A stretch of 64,000 nucleotides of DNA from Vibrio jasicida CAIM 1864 = LMG 25398 (GCF_000400365.1 NZ_BAOG01000036.1:62001-126000); one strand, 5' to 3'. Counted from the stretch's first letter, positions 51,693 through 60,988 are shown. Numbers and translations: made by a program. Notes: generated from the sequence alone by a model not told the origin.

Positions 51693-52474
51693 TGAATAAC
51701 ACCGTTTTGTCGGGCAGAAATATTTCGATGCGATACGGAAGCCGTGTCGTTCTGGACGACATCAGTATTGAGATTCGAGCTGGAGAAGTCACAGCATTGC
51801 TTGGTCCGAACGGCGCCGGTAAGAGTACTTTGTTAAAGCTGTTGTGTGGCGAAATCCCATCTCAAAATGATATCGAATTCTTTGGTACCCAAAAGAATGA
51901 TTGGGAGCCTGCAGAAAGTGCAAAACACGTCGCTATGCTGCCACAACACAGCACATTGACGTTTCCTTTCTTAGCGAGGGAAGTGGTAGAGCTCGGAGCA
52001 ATCCCTCTCTCTATCTCCAATAAGGAAACCAGTGAACTCGCGTTGCATTACATGCAACAAACTGATGTTCTGCATTTAGCTGATAGCCTCTACCCTGCCC
52101 TATCTGGTGGTGAAAAGCAGCGTTTGCATTTAGCACGTGTTCTCACTCAGCTTCATCAGTCTGGGGATAAGAAAATCTTGATGTTAGATGAGCCAACCTC
52201 CGCTTTGGATTTGGCTCACCAGCACAACACCTTAAAAATTGCTCGCGCAGCAGCCAAAGAGAATAATGCTGCCGTCGTGATTGTGTTGCATGATTTGAAC
52301 TTAGCTTCTCAATATGCAGACCGCTTAGTCCTGCTGCATGATGGTAAGTTAGTATGTGATGACACGCCTTGGAATGCACTGACTCCAGAACGCATTGAGC
52401 AAGTCTATGGCTACCGCTCAATCGTGACTAAGCACCCAACCTTGGATTTCCCTCAAGTGCACGCAGCGGCTTAA
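51692..52474 (+). CDS. hutD: haem ABC transporter ATPase HutD
   Basis: 260 residues. Walker A LLGPNGAGKSTLL, signature LSGGEKQRLHLARVL, Walker B ILMLDEPTSAL and switch His in VIVLHDLN. Powers haem import. Last gene of the six-gene operon; a bidirectional terminator follows. Confidence 0.95.
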   Translation: MNNTVLSGRNISMRYGSRVVLDDISIEIRAGEVTALLGPNGAGKSTLLKLLCGEIPSQNDIEFFGTQKNDWEPAESAKHVAMLPQHSTLTFPFLAREVVELGAIPLSISNKETSELALHYMQQTDVLHLADSLYPALSGGEKQRLHLARVLTQLHQSGDKKILMLDEPTSALDLAHQHNTLKIARAAAKENNAAVVIVLHDLNLASQYADRLVLLHDGKLVCDDTPWNALTPERIEQVYGYRSIVTKHPTLDFPQVHAAA

Positions 52475-52522
52475 TCAGCGCGTTTTAAGCCCTTGTTTGT
52501 CCATTCCAAATGATAGGCATAC

Positions 52523-52556
52523 AAAAAAGCCCCGCAACGTTGCGGGGCTTTTTGTT
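52523..52556. terminator. bidirectional terminator between hutD and luxT
   Basis: Strong hairpin AAAAAGCCCCGCAACG / TTGCGGGGCTTTTT between convergent genes. Confidence 0.9.
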
Positions 52557-52562
52557 TTGGGG

Positions 52563-53024
52563 TTATTTGCTCATTTGAATCAACGAACGACCAATCAACC
52601 ACTCTAGCTCTTTGTCGCTACCTGCACCAAATTGGCTTTCTGCCATCTTGTACAAACGGTCGATGCCATTTGCAGCAAACTCATGTGCGCTTTCTGAAGT
52701 AACAATATGGTGGAACAATAGACGCAAGATCGCTAAGAATTCAGTATCTTCTAGAGCCTTAATCCAGCTCTTAGAGAACGCATCCAGACCTTTATCAAAT
52801 TCTAGATGTTCTACGAACATTTTGAAGATACGACCGTCTAACGCGGCGGTAAAGTCCGTTTTCTTAGGGAAATGGTGGCTAATACCTGTACGCGATACAC
52901 CTGTTTGTTGACTTAACGTGGTGTAAGACATTTTGTCATAACCAAGTCTTAGAAGCTGATCAACAACGGCATCCATGATTTTCTGGATAGTGATTTCGGT
53001 ATCTTCTTTACTACGCTTTGGCAT
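52563..53024 (-). CDS. luxT: TetR-family regulator, LuxT/SwrT-like
   Basis: 153 residues, matching the roughly 17-kDa LuxT of Vibrio harveyi. N-terminal HTH: QKIMDAVVDQLLRLGYDKMS, then LSQQTGVSRTGISHHFPKKT. A short helical C-terminal domain follows. LuxT/SwrT is a known Vibrio regulator of quorum-sensing small-RNA expression, swarming and secreted proteins. The symbol rests on length, HTH and position next to the hut locus, not on alignment. A 527-base intergenic region lies upstream. Confidence 0.78.
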   Translation of the reverse strand: MPKRSKEDTEITIQKIMDAVVDQLLRLGYDKMSYTTLSQQTGVSRTGISHHFPKKTDFTAALDGRIFKMFVEHLEFDKGLDAFSKSWIKALEDTEFLAILRLLFHHIVTSESAHEFAANGIDRLYKMAESQFGAGSDKELEWLIGRSLIQMSK

Positions 53025-53551
53025 ATTTTAAGCTCTTCTCTTTGTAAATCCATCTAACTCACAATTAAATGAGGCCAGAATGAAAATCATCCTCAGCATT
53101 ATGTACTGTATGCCTCTAACAACAAATCAGAGGACCAATCATAACTAAAGTGCACTGCGTAACGTGCAATTTACAGTGATATTTCTGTCAATACATGTGA
53201 CTCAAAATATGGCGAAAAGTCCACTCCATCAAAACCTTGCACCAAATCATTCATCGAAACTATTCTCAGGCTAAGAATGATAATTATGTAAAAATAATTA
53301 ATCCGGAAATAGTCTTATAAATTGAACCCCAGTTCAACTAACCTGACAAAAATCTCACGAATATCTAGGTTAATTGATTTTAAATATTGATACATATCAC
53401 ATTAATTTCCTTAAGGAAGTTCTAATAAAATTAATTAACTCACTGTTAACAACATAACATACCGTGCCTTTTTTATCCAAAATCATTCATTTTTGTAGAT
53501 AGAGATCAAATACCTGATAGAATACCCACAGTATTTACAAGAGGATTCGTT
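53025..53551. other. long A+T-rich intergenic region between luxT and yfcZ-like gene
   Basis: No coding frame with a ribosome site is seen. It should hold the divergent promoters of luxT and of the YfcZ-family gene, and is long for such a role. Clusters of TTAATT/AATTAA occur in the half nearer the YfcZ gene. A small RNA gene cannot be excluded, but no terminator hairpin is visible inside. Confidence 0.5.
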
Positions 53552-53851
53552 ATGAGTGTCGAATTAGAAGAAAACCAAGTATGTGAAGCTTGCGGTTGCG
53601 CTGGTGAAATGGGTTTTATCATCAAAGAAGGTGACGATGTTGCCGACGTAACGATTTTCGCAGAGACTAAAGCAGCACTAGAAGCTGAGTTGGCGAAATA
53701 CATCGAACTAGCAACACAAGTTTGTGCTGACGTTGAATACAACGTTTCAGAATTGACAGAAGAATCTAAAGAGCTAACGGCTCGATTCAAGTTTGAAGTA
53801 AGTGCTGAAAAACTTATCTTTGAACTAAAGACTCGCTCTCTAGCGCGTTAA
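53552..53851 (+). CDS. YfcZ/YiiS-family protein (DUF406)
   Basis: 99 residues. The VCEACGCAGEMGFIIKEGDD opening with its Cys cluster and a following alpha/beta region (FAETKAALEAELAKYIELA) match the DUF406 YfcZ/YiiS family, whose function is unknown. GAGGA precedes the ATG. Single-gene unit closed by a terminator. Confidence 0.9.
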   Translation: MSVELEENQVCEACGCAGEMGFIIKEGDDVADVTIFAETKAALEAELAKYIELATQVCADVEYNVSELTEESKELTARFKFEVSAEKLIFELKTRSLAR

Positions 53852-53878
53852 TCGTCGATATATAATCGACATATAGAT

Positions 53879-53908
53879 AAAAGCGAGCTCTTAGCTCGCT
53901 TTTTTAAT
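53879..53908. terminator. terminator after YfcZ-family gene
   Basis: Hairpin AAAGCGAGCT / AGCTCGCTTT with a T-run; A-rich left flank suggests use also by the convergent gene. Confidence 0.8.
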
Positions 53909-53922
53909 GCTTGATTGGCTTG

Positions 53923-54195
53923 TTACTGGTTATCTTTTTGAAACACAACCCACTTCAGTGAACCGTTGGTTTCAAAGTCATTCTCATCGGTACACACGAG
54001 CAATACGCCATCTATGTTAAGCACTGCCCCAGTGGTGTATGCCTTATCGTCGTAGTAACAAACCCGCTGTCCTAGCTTACCGTCTGCCACTACTAGAGCC
54101 TTAGTATCTGGTGTACTGTAAGATTTTGCTAACACAACGCCTGAGAAGGCCATAGCAGTACTCGCGACCAGCATAGAAATCGTTCTTAAGTTCAT
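53923..54195 (-). CDS. exported DUF1496 (YnjH-like) protein
   Basis: 90 residues from the ATG at 54195 with GAGGGG upstream; the longer frame to 54231 would bury the signal peptide. Signal peptide ends VLAKS. The mature part has RVCYYDDKAYTTGAVLNIDG and LLVCTDEN, the DUF1496 pattern with two Cys that probably pair. Periplasmic; function unknown. Confidence 0.85.
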   Translation of the reverse strand: MNLRTISMLVASTAMAFSGVVLAKSYSTPDTKALVVADGKLGQRVCYYDDKAYTTGAVLNIDGVLLVCTDENDFETNGSLKWVVFQKDNQ

Positions 54196-54342
54196 GAATA
54201 TCCCCTCAATGAAGACCACATAAGTTAACAAAGAAACGTTTCATGTTCTTGGCAGCATCTCATATTCTTGAGACATTGAGCTGTAGCGACCTACCAAGCT
54301 TTACGTTATCCTTTTCCACTTATCCTTAATACTGTATCGGTT

Positions 54343-54942
54343 ATGCGCGCTTTACTTCTCTTACTCGCTCTAACGGCTTTTTCCAGCTCATCCATTGCTT
54401 ATGAGCTCGATTACTATGCCAAATTTGGCCATACCGATAACTATGGCAACATTGACCTTCGTAATAAGCCCTATACCACGATACCTGATGGGTTGGTTGT
54501 TAAAGGCAACCTAAACATTTCACAAACACCAATCACCAAATTACCGAGAGGGTTGGATGTTCAAGGAAGCCTAGAAGCCACCAACAGCGCATTAAAAACG
54601 ATAAGACCAGGGGTGAAAATTAAGGGTTACGCGAACTTACTCGGTAGTAAAATTGAGCGTTGGCCACGCGGTGTCAAATTAGGCGGCTATTTAAACTTAA
54701 CCGATAACCCGTTAACCAGTTTGCCCGCAAGATTAAGAGTGAAAGGCGATCTAAGCGTCATTCGCACACCACTTACCGAACTGCCAGAAGGTTTAATCGT
54801 GGATGGTAACCTGTACATAGGTGGTTCCAAACTGACAGTATTTCCAGACACCATGACAGTGAAAGGCAATATCTTTTTGGGAGGAAATCGGGTTACGAAA
54901 TGGCCAACGAATTTGACCCTAGGTGGCGCAGTTGCACCATAG
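54343..54942 (+). CDS. secreted leucine-rich-like solenoid of exact 20-residue repeats
   Basis: 199 residues with a signal peptide ending SIAYE. From about residue 45 to 184 the chain is seven contiguous repeats of exactly 20 residues with consensus (T)xLPxGLxVxGxLxLxxTPL. Gly or its substitute falls at residues 50, 70, 90, 110 and 150, and the Pro at 48, 68, 108, 128, 148, 168 and 188. This should form a right- or LRR-type beta solenoid. Similar repeats occur in bacterial and phage proteins of unknown function. No anchor is seen, so it is periplasmic or released. Confidence 0.8.
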   Translation: MRALLLLLALTAFSSSSIAYELDYYAKFGHTDNYGNIDLRNKPYTTIPDGLVVKGNLNISQTPITKLPRGLDVQGSLEATNSALKTIRPGVKIKGYANLLGSKIERWPRGVKLGGYLNLTDNPLTSLPARLRVKGDLSVIRTPLTELPEGLIVDGNLYIGGSKLTVFPDTMTVKGNIFLGGNRVTKWPTNLTLGGAVAP

Positions 54943-54979
54943 AAAGGCTTAGATGAGAGCTCCTTCCTAAAACTAAGTA

Positions 54980-55006
54980 CTCAGTGCTTTATTGCAAAGC
55001 ACTGAG
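54980..55006. terminator. inverted repeat between convergent genes
   Basis: Exact arms CTCAGTGCTTT / AAAGCACTGAG around ATTGC, between the solenoid gene and the acyltransferase gene; T-tracts are weak. Confidence 0.5.
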
Positions 55007-55017
55007 CTAAGTTTAAA

Positions 55018-56124
55018 TCATTCTTGGTTGTTTACTGGGTTAGCGTAACTTGCCACCAAGTAACTGTGAGCACCGTTAGGCAGTTGCTCCAACTTCTCTT
55101 GTAACTGAGATTTCACCGACTCCGTAATCGATTCATCTTCACGACCCGCAGCAAGCAGGTTGATTGGGAACACACGGTAGTTATTGTGAATCTGACGATC
55201 GATTTCATTCGCGAGCTCATCCGGAGTCTCAAACTCTTGGTCAATCACATCACCAAATGCAACGTGCACTTTACCTTTGTAACCAACGATACCTTGGATG
55301 ATGCTTTCGATATCTTCGAATTCGCCTTTCTCGTAACTACCATTCTCTGCTTTCTCATACAGCTCTTTGGCTTTTGCGATGTCACAAGGGTCATTCTGGT
55401 AAGAGATCGAAACAGGTACAATCTTCAATGAACGCGTATATTCACCAAAGCTTACTTTTTGCTTACGCCCTTCAACATGAAACATCTTTAAGATGGCAGG
55501 ATCAGTAAAGTCATTACCGTCTTTGGCACGACCTTCTTTTTGCGCAATCCAAATCGAGTTGCCGGTATCAAGAGAGTGCTTGATGTAGCTTGATAGCAAG
55601 CCTAACGCTTTCATCATTTCACGCGGCGCTTTCGCCGAGCGTTTAACAATAAAGCTTTTGTTCAGTCTCATCAGCTCAGTCGCACAAGGCTTCTTAAGCA
55701 GGTTATCACCAATTGCAATGCGCACAGTGCGATGATCGGTCTGATGCAAACCGTAATTAACAAGCGCAGGATCCATAGCGATATCGCGGTGGTTAGACAC
55801 AAATAAATAAGAAGTTTCTTTATCTAGCTTGTCCAAGCCGGAAAAGGTCACACCATCCGTCGTCGTATTCAACGTATCTTGAAGGTACTTCTTAACTTCA
55901 AGTTGAATCGCTTCTACGGAGTCCAGCTTGCTCCACTTCGCTTTTAAGTAGACGCGGATAATCGGGCTCATGAGTGTTTTGAACCAGTTCGCTTTATTTG
56001 CGAAACGGTGCTCTAAAATCGCGCTGATAAACTCATCGTCTTGGATAAGGCGGTCCAGCGCAGCTGGAATCTCTTCGTCATTATATGGACGAATTTCAAT
56101 ATAAGGATCGGTATTGGCTGTCAT
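55018..56124 (-). CDS. glycerophospholipid acyltransferase (PlsC-like)
   Basis: 368 residues. H-x4-D motif in LFVSNHRDIAMDPAL (about residues 130-136), then FIVKRSAKAPREMM and the IWIAQKEGRAKDGND motif (usual EGxR). The N-terminal 110 residues are helical and unassigned. There is no membrane helix of the usual PlsC anchor type. It probably acylates a lysophospholipid or a related alcohol at the inner membrane. Upstream, divergent, is the AraC-like gene. Confidence 0.88.
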   Translation of the reverse strand: MTANTDPYIEIRPYNDEEIPAALDRLIQDDEFISAILEHRFANKANWFKTLMSPIIRVYLKAKWSKLDSVEAIQLEVKKYLQDTLNTTTDGVTFSGLDKLDKETSYLFVSNHRDIAMDPALVNYGLHQTDHRTVRIAIGDNLLKKPCATELMRLNKSFIVKRSAKAPREMMKALGLLSSYIKHSLDTGNSIWIAQKEGRAKDGNDFTDPAILKMFHVEGRKQKVSFGEYTRSLKIVPVSISYQNDPCDIAKAKELYEKAENGSYEKGEFEDIESIIQGIVGYKGKVHVAFGDVIDQEFETPDELANEIDRQIHNNYRVFPINLLAAGREDESITESVKSQLQEKLEQLPNGAHSYLVASYANPVNNQE

Positions 56125-56316
56125 TATTCAATTCATTTCAAAAAAAGCTGGCACATTTTACGCATTGTTTTGCCAAGTAGCAGCATTTCAATCCATACTT
56201 TTAACATGGTCATACCAGTCGTATTACAATTTCTATTCGCAAAAAATTCTGTTATTCGGTTGGCATTCTAAGGGTTTAACGTTAACCTTAGCGCCCCAAG
56301 AACTCTGGTATTCACA

Positions 56317-56925
56317 ATGAACTACGCAATTGAATTTCACGACGCAAATTACCCTTTTCTCAATGTTGCTGCGCGTAAGAAAGCGCTAAAACACACGCTA
56401 CTGTTAGTAGTCGAGGGTTTGGCGATCATTAAATTGGGTAAACATGAGTATGCCATTGAACCGGGTCAGTATTTCTGGATTCCTCAGGGATGTTTGAGCT
56501 CCCTCACCTTTTTGCCTAACACGCGAGTAACTCGCTGTGACTTTTCTGTGCGCTTAACTGACGCATTTGCTCAACAAGCAGGTTACGTGAAGCCATCTGC
56601 TCTATTGTCAGCGTTGATTGAAAAGTTAGTGACAACAAAAACACGTAGCGAACACCAAATGGATTTACTGGCAGTTGTTAGACATGAAGTTCTGACACTA
56701 AAGCCGATGTTGACCAGCTCTCCACTGACAGACTCGATTAATAAGTGGAAACCGGGGTGTGATTCTTCGATTTCAATAGAGCTTTGTCTTGTCTTAACCT
56801 TAAGAGAAGCGCGTAAGATGAAGTTGTCAGGCAAAAAACAAGCGGACATCGTCGCGAAATTGTTCAACAACAACGACGAAGAATACGAACAGTTGTGTTT
56901 TTTAGTGTTTGGGGAAGCACTATAA
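56317..56925 (+). CDS. AraC-like protein with one shortened HTH
   Basis: 202 residues. The first 130 are an AraC-type cupin (LLVVEGLAIIKLGKHEYAIE, PGQYFWIPQGCLSSLTFLP). The end, ELCLVLTLREARKMKLSGKK, then AKLFNNNDEEYEQLCFLVFG, looks like the second AraC HTH; the first HTH seems missing. Typical AraC members have about 270-300 residues. It may be a degraded regulator or one that lost DNA binding. No good ribosome site precedes the ATG. Confidence 0.7.
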   Translation: MNYAIEFHDANYPFLNVAARKKALKHTLLLVVEGLAIIKLGKHEYAIEPGQYFWIPQGCLSSLTFLPNTRVTRCDFSVRLTDAFAQQAGYVKPSALLSALIEKLVTTKTRSEHQMDLLAVVRHEVLTLKPMLTSSPLTDSINKWKPGCDSSISIELCLVLTLREARKMKLSGKKQADIVAKLFNNNDEEYEQLCFLVFGEAL

Positions 56926-56944
56926 AAACTAACGAGGCAAGAAT

Positions 56945-56980
56945 GAAAAAAGGACGTACTCAGTACGTCCTTTTTGTTTT
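56945..56980. terminator. bidirectional terminator
   Basis: Hairpin AAAAAGGACGTACT / AGTACGTCCTTTTT with A- and T-flanks between convergent genes. Confidence 0.85.
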
Positions 56981-56988
56981 GAATTCGG

Positions 56989-57471
56989 TTAAAACGGCAC
57001 TTCTATCTGCATCATCCAATCGGCGTCGTAGTATTCGTGCCAGCGGTAATCAAAACGCATTCTTGGTTCATCACCGCTCTTATCACCAAAACCAACGCTG
57101 AACATCAAGCCATGGCTTTTTAGCCACTCTTCTGTGCTCATTTTCGCCTCTTCATCCCTTAGTTCTTCTGGCATCCAAAGCCCAAGACCAAAGTAGTTAC
57201 TTTCTAGATTCTGAGTAAGAATTGGCGTGTCTTCCGATTTGATTGCCCACTGATCCCAATAGCTCTCTGTAGGTCCCTCAATCGACTTTTCAGCAATGTA
57301 CCAGTTGATCGTGTCCATACTTAACACACCAACGCTATCAAAAATATCTTCACAGATAGGCATGGTGTTATCAGCAAACACGACGGAACGATCAGATAAA
57401 TAGTTACAAGCAGAGCTAGCCTGTGTTGCCACAAGCAGCGCGCATGCACTAAGTACCACAACTCTGACCAT
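56989..57471 (-). CDS. exported protein of unknown function
   Basis: 160 residues with a signal peptide ending QASSA. The mature part has two Cys (ACNYLS and PICEDIF) and many Trp/Tyr/Asp residues (WYIAEKSIEG, MRFDYRWHEYYDADWMMQIE), ending in phenylalanine. Strand-rich ending recalls a small outer-membrane or periplasmic beta protein. It follows nadD on the same strand with a 26-base gap, so possibly the same transcript. Confidence 0.7.
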   Translation of the reverse strand: MVRVVVLSACALLVATQASSACNYLSDRSVVFADNTMPICEDIFDSVGVLSMDTINWYIAEKSIEGPTESYWDQWAIKSEDTPILTQNLESNYFGLGLWMPEELRDEEAKMSTEEWLKSHGLMFSVGFGDKSGDEPRMRFDYRWHEYYDADWMMQIEVPF

Positions 57472-57497
57472 GAAAATCTGACCTCTTCGTTTTCAGA

Positions 57498-58019
57498 TTA
57501 CGATTGTTTGTATAAGCCTTCGCTTAGTAATAGTTCATTGACCGTTGGTGTCGTGAATGCACTGATGTCTTCACCCTCTAACAGTGCATTACGAATGTCC
57601 GTGCTTCTGATTTTGACTTTTTCAGGACACGCCATCACAGTCCAACGTTCGGTTATTTCTTCTGCTCTGTAAAATTTAGCAAATTTGAAAAAATTATCAG
57701 GACCTATGACAAAAGTTATATCGGCTTGCGTGTGGATTTCTTGAATTTTTTCTAATAACGCAAAAGTCGTCACACTTTGTCCAGGCTGGTACAAAGCTTG
57801 CTCAAGGTCAGAGCGTTGAACATTAGAAAGCCCCATGTCCTTAATGAAGGCATCAACCAGTTTGCACCGAATTGGGTAATCCAACATATTTTTGCCCCAA
57901 GCGTGTGCAATGCTTGGCTCAAGTAGCACGAGATCAAAGTGGCTCAGTGACTCGATCACGCTCTTGTGACCTAAGCTTGGCGGGTTAAATGCGCTGCCAA
58001 AAACGGCGATTTTTTTCAT
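57498..58019 (-). CDS. nicotinate/nicotinamide-nucleotide adenylyltransferase-like protein
   Basis: 173 residues. The nucleotidyltransferase motif GSAFNPPSLGH (about residues 8-18) and the RSTDIRNALLEG motif near the end define the NadD/NMNAT family. It is shorter than E. coli NadD (213). It would join ATP with NaMN or NMN. It is divergent from nadE, 210 bases away, which makes a NAD-synthesis pair. Confidence 0.87.
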   Translation of the reverse strand: MKKIAVFGSAFNPPSLGHKSVIESLSHFDLVLLEPSIAHAWGKNMLDYPIRCKLVDAFIKDMGLSNVQRSDLEQALYQPGQSVTTFALLEKIQEIHTQADITFVIGPDNFFKFAKFYRAEEITERWTVMACPEKVKIRSTDIRNALLEGEDISAFTTPTVNELLLSEGLYKQS

Positions 58020-58229
58020 ATCCGGTGATTACCTGGTTGAAGAGAGTTTTCTAATCCGATGATTTCGGTATGATACTACTAATCTTTAGAGCTTTTTGAC
58101 ACTAAAGCGACGTTTATGAACATCAACTGCATGGTTTCTCACCATTTGTGAACTATAAACGCCTGCCGCAGTATGAATTTATTCAAACTCATTTGGTGTC
58201 GTACATATTTGCAGGAAAAGGAACCCTAA

Positions 58230-59060
58230 ATGGAACAATCCATCCGCGATGAAATGCGAGTACTCCCTTCTATCGATCCGCATTTCGAAATTGAACGCCG
58301 TGTCGCTTTTATCAAGCGTAAATTGCAAGAAGCAGGCTGTAAGTCTCTTGTTCTTGGCATCAGCGGTGGCGTTGACTCAACGACATGTGGTCGTTTGGCT
58401 CAACTGGCTGTGGACCAACTGAACGAAGAAGCTGGCGACAATAGCTACCAGTTTATCGCCGTTCGTTTACCTTACGGTGAGCAAAAGGATGAAGACGAAG
58501 CACAACTTGCTCTTGCCTTTATCCAACCAACTCATTCTGTATCTGTAAACATAAAAGCGGGCGTAGATGGTCTTCACTCTGCATCTCATGTTGCATTGGA
58601 AGGTACTGGCCTTCTGCCAACTGACGCTGCAAAAGTCGACTTTGTAAAAGGTAACGTAAAAGCACGTGCCCGCATGGCTGCTCAATATGAAATCGCAGGT
58701 TACGTAGGCGGCCTAGTTTTAGGCACTGACCACTCGGCTGAGAACATTACCGGTTTTTACACTAAGTTTGGTGATGGCGCTTGTGATATGGCACCACTAT
58801 TCGGCTTGAGCAAACGTCAAGTACGCGAAGTCGCGGCAACGCTGAGTGCACCGGAACAACTAGTAAAGAAAGTACCGACTGCAGATTTAGAAGAACTTGA
58901 TCCTCAAAAAGCAGATGAAGACGCACTGAATCTCTCTTACGAACAGATTGACGACTTCTTAGAAGGCAAACCTGTTTCGGAACAAGTGAGTGACCGTCTG
59001 GTGTCAATTTACAAGGCCACGCAGCACAAACGTCAGCCGATCCCAACGATCTACGACTAA
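58230..59060 (+). CDS. nadE: NH3-dependent NAD+ synthetase
   Basis: 276 residues, the E. coli NadE size. PP-loop [12 protein letters not shown] (about residues 42-53), then [28 protein letters not shown] and [20 protein letters not shown]. It amidates nicotinate adenine dinucleotide to NAD+ with ammonia; there is no glutaminase domain. AAAAGGAA precedes the ATG. Confidence 0.96.
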   Translation: MEQSIRDEMRVLPSIDPHFEIERRVAFIKRKLQEAGCKSLVLGISGGVDSTTCGRLAQLAVDQLNEEAGDNSYQFIAVRLPYGEQKDEDEAQLALAFIQPTHSVSVNIKAGVDGLHSASHVALEGTGLLPTDAAKVDFVKGNVKARARMAAQYEIAGYVGGLVLGTDHSAENITGFYTKFGDGACDMAPLFGLSKRQVREVAATLSAPEQLVKKVPTADLEELDPQKADEDALNLSYEQIDDFLEGKPVSEQVSDRLVSIYKATQHKRQPIPTIYD

Positions 59061-59111
59061 ATTGCAATTTTATTTCTGAGCGACTCGTTTCTGAAACCGC
59101 TCTGAGATAGA

Positions 59112-59144
59112 TAAAAACGCCGCTACGTTAGCGGCGTTTTTTTA
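59112..59144. terminator. bidirectional terminator
   Basis: Hairpin AAAACGCCGCTA / TAGCGGCGTTTT with A- and T-flanks between nadE and the MOSC fusion gene. Confidence 0.85.
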
Positions 59145-59170
59145 CTGGTTGCGATCCGTCTTTATGGCAA

Positions 59171-60988
59171 TTAGTCTGTGATTGTCACGTCCGTCTGCGG
59201 AATAGCGCAACATGCGAGCACTTTACCCATCGCACGCTCCTCAGCACTTATCGCAGGGACATCCGGATGATCGACCTGCCCTGATTCCATTTGAACCTTA
59301 CAAGCACCACACAAGCCCGCTCGACAGCTGTTGCTAATGCTTTTGCCTGCATTTTCAACTTGTTCAAGCAATGTCTGCTGGTTGTTTCCCATCAACTTAA
59401 AGCCGTTGAATTCAATCTCAACACTTTTCTCTGGCTTGGCTGTGATAGCCGCAACGCCGAATGCTTCTTGATGATAGTTATCTTCCGGTAGCCCTTTCTT
59501 GAATAGGAGGTTTTTCGCCTTTTGCATAAAACCATCAGGACCACAAACAAACACCTGTCGCTTCTCAACGTCTTTGATCTGCTTGATATGAGACAGGCTA
59601 ATGCGTCCTTTCAGGCCAAACCAATCCACTGCTGGCTGAGTTAAGCAAATCTTCACATCCAACCCCGGATGCTGACGTTTTAGTTCATCGAGCTCCTCTT
59701 TGCATGGAATATCAATCTCACTGCTGCACTGATGGTAGAACACCACATCATCGAGTTGGTTGTGATCAGCCAAGTAACGAACCATCGACAGCATAGGTGT
59801 TACGCCGCTACCAGCAGACAACAAGAGTAGAGGTTGAACTGAATGCTCTTTTAGGTGGAATTGGCCATCTGGCGTTTCCGCTTCCAGCACATCTCCAACT
59901 TGCAGATTATCAAGCAGTGAATTAGACACACGCCCACCAGAAACGCGCTTAACCGAAATCGCGTAGCGACCCGGGCGAGATGGGCTAGATGACAAGGTGT
60001 AGCGACGCCCTACTTTCTTACCTTCTATATCCACTTCAATAGGTAAATGCTGACCCGGTAAGTACGTTGGTAACTGACCTTTGCTTGGCTCAAGCCATAA
60101 GGTGACGAAGTCGCGCGCAATCTCTTCTCGTTCGACACAAGTTAGCGTCATTCGATTAGGAGAATTGTCTGGATAAAACTCTGGCTCTTTGTATTCCAGT
60201 ACTTCAACTTTGTCACCAGAACGAATAATGCCTTCATTCAGAGCAACAAGGTTTTGACCAAAGAACACTCCACCACGCTCGTTCGCACGGAACTCTTGCA
60301 GTGTTTTAAGTGGTTCTTTGCTTTCTCGGAATGTACCGCGCTGAGTGTTAACGGTGGTTAAAATGCAACGCTCACAAGGTTTTACTGATTCAAATTCCAC
60401 TTCGCCAATACGAATACGCTTCCATGAGTCTTCTTCAAATGGCTTGGTATCAGATACCACTAGGTTGGTTCGGAATTGATCCATTGAGTGCTGTTCAGAG
60501 CTTCTGCGATTTAACTCTTCCAGTGACGCTTCACTGATAACAAGCACCGGATAACCATCGGCAAAGCTAACGTTGTGCCCCAACTTCTCTCTTACACGAT
60601 TGGATTGCTCACCAGTAAAAAGTAACTCAACGCGAAGGCCTAACACTTTGCTAAACCAATCATCCGCTTCGTCAGTGGTGGTATATGCCGTAAAACTGTC
60701 TTTCCAAACCGTTGCGGGCGCTTCCTGCATTTTGAAATCTTGATAACGGATCTTTAGTGGCTCTTCGCCAAGACTGGTAAACACCACTCCGTCTGGCAGC
60801 AGCGCGGACTTGATGGTCACCATTTGAGGGAATTTTCGAGCGGTCACCATTGAGCCATCTGACGTCGCAATCATAAATCGACGATCAAAACTCAATCCTT
60901 GTTTTTCTACCCAAGCGGAAGATAAGGCAACACCTCCGACGGATTTGACTGGAAAAACATTAATTTGGGACAAAACTGATTGCGACAT
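59171..60988 (-). CDS. MOSC domain-ferredoxin reductase-[2Fe-2S] fusion
   Basis: 605 residues. Part 1 (about 1-265) is a MOSC_N barrel plus MOSC domain with the cofactor Cys in VKPCERCILTTVNTQRG, as in E. coli YcbX. Part 2 (about 280-500) is an FAD/NAD reductase with RRYTLSSSPSRPGRYAISVK, LLLLSAGSGVTPMLSMV and FVCGPDGFM. Part 3 is a plant-type [2Fe-2S] ferredoxin with SCRAGLCGACKVQ and LACCAIP. It should pass electrons from NAD(P)H through FAD and [2Fe-2S] to a Mo centre, probably reducing N-hydroxylated compounds. Cytoplasmic. Confidence 0.9.
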   Translation of the reverse strand: MSQSVLSQINVFPVKSVGGVALSSAWVEKQGLSFDRRFMIATSDGSMVTARKFPQMVTIKSALLPDGVVFTSLGEEPLKIRYQDFKMQEAPATVWKDSFTAYTTTDEADDWFSKVLGLRVELLFTGEQSNRVREKLGHNVSFADGYPVLVISEASLEELNRRSSEQHSMDQFRTNLVVSDTKPFEEDSWKRIRIGEVEFESVKPCERCILTTVNTQRGTFRESKEPLKTLQEFRANERGGVFFGQNLVALNEGIIRSGDKVEVLEYKEPEFYPDNSPNRMTLTCVEREEIARDFVTLWLEPSKGQLPTYLPGQHLPIEVDIEGKKVGRRYTLSSSPSRPGRYAISVKRVSGGRVSNSLLDNLQVGDVLEAETPDGQFHLKEHSVQPLLLLSAGSGVTPMLSMVRYLADHNQLDDVVFYHQCSSEIDIPCKEELDELKRQHPGLDVKICLTQPAVDWFGLKGRISLSHIKQIKDVEKRQVFVCGPDGFMQKAKNLLFKKGLPEDNYHQEAFGVAAITAKPEKSVEIEFNGFKLMGNNQQTLLEQVENAGKSISNSCRAGLCGACKVQMESGQVDHPDVPAISAEERAMGKVLACCAIPQTDVTITD

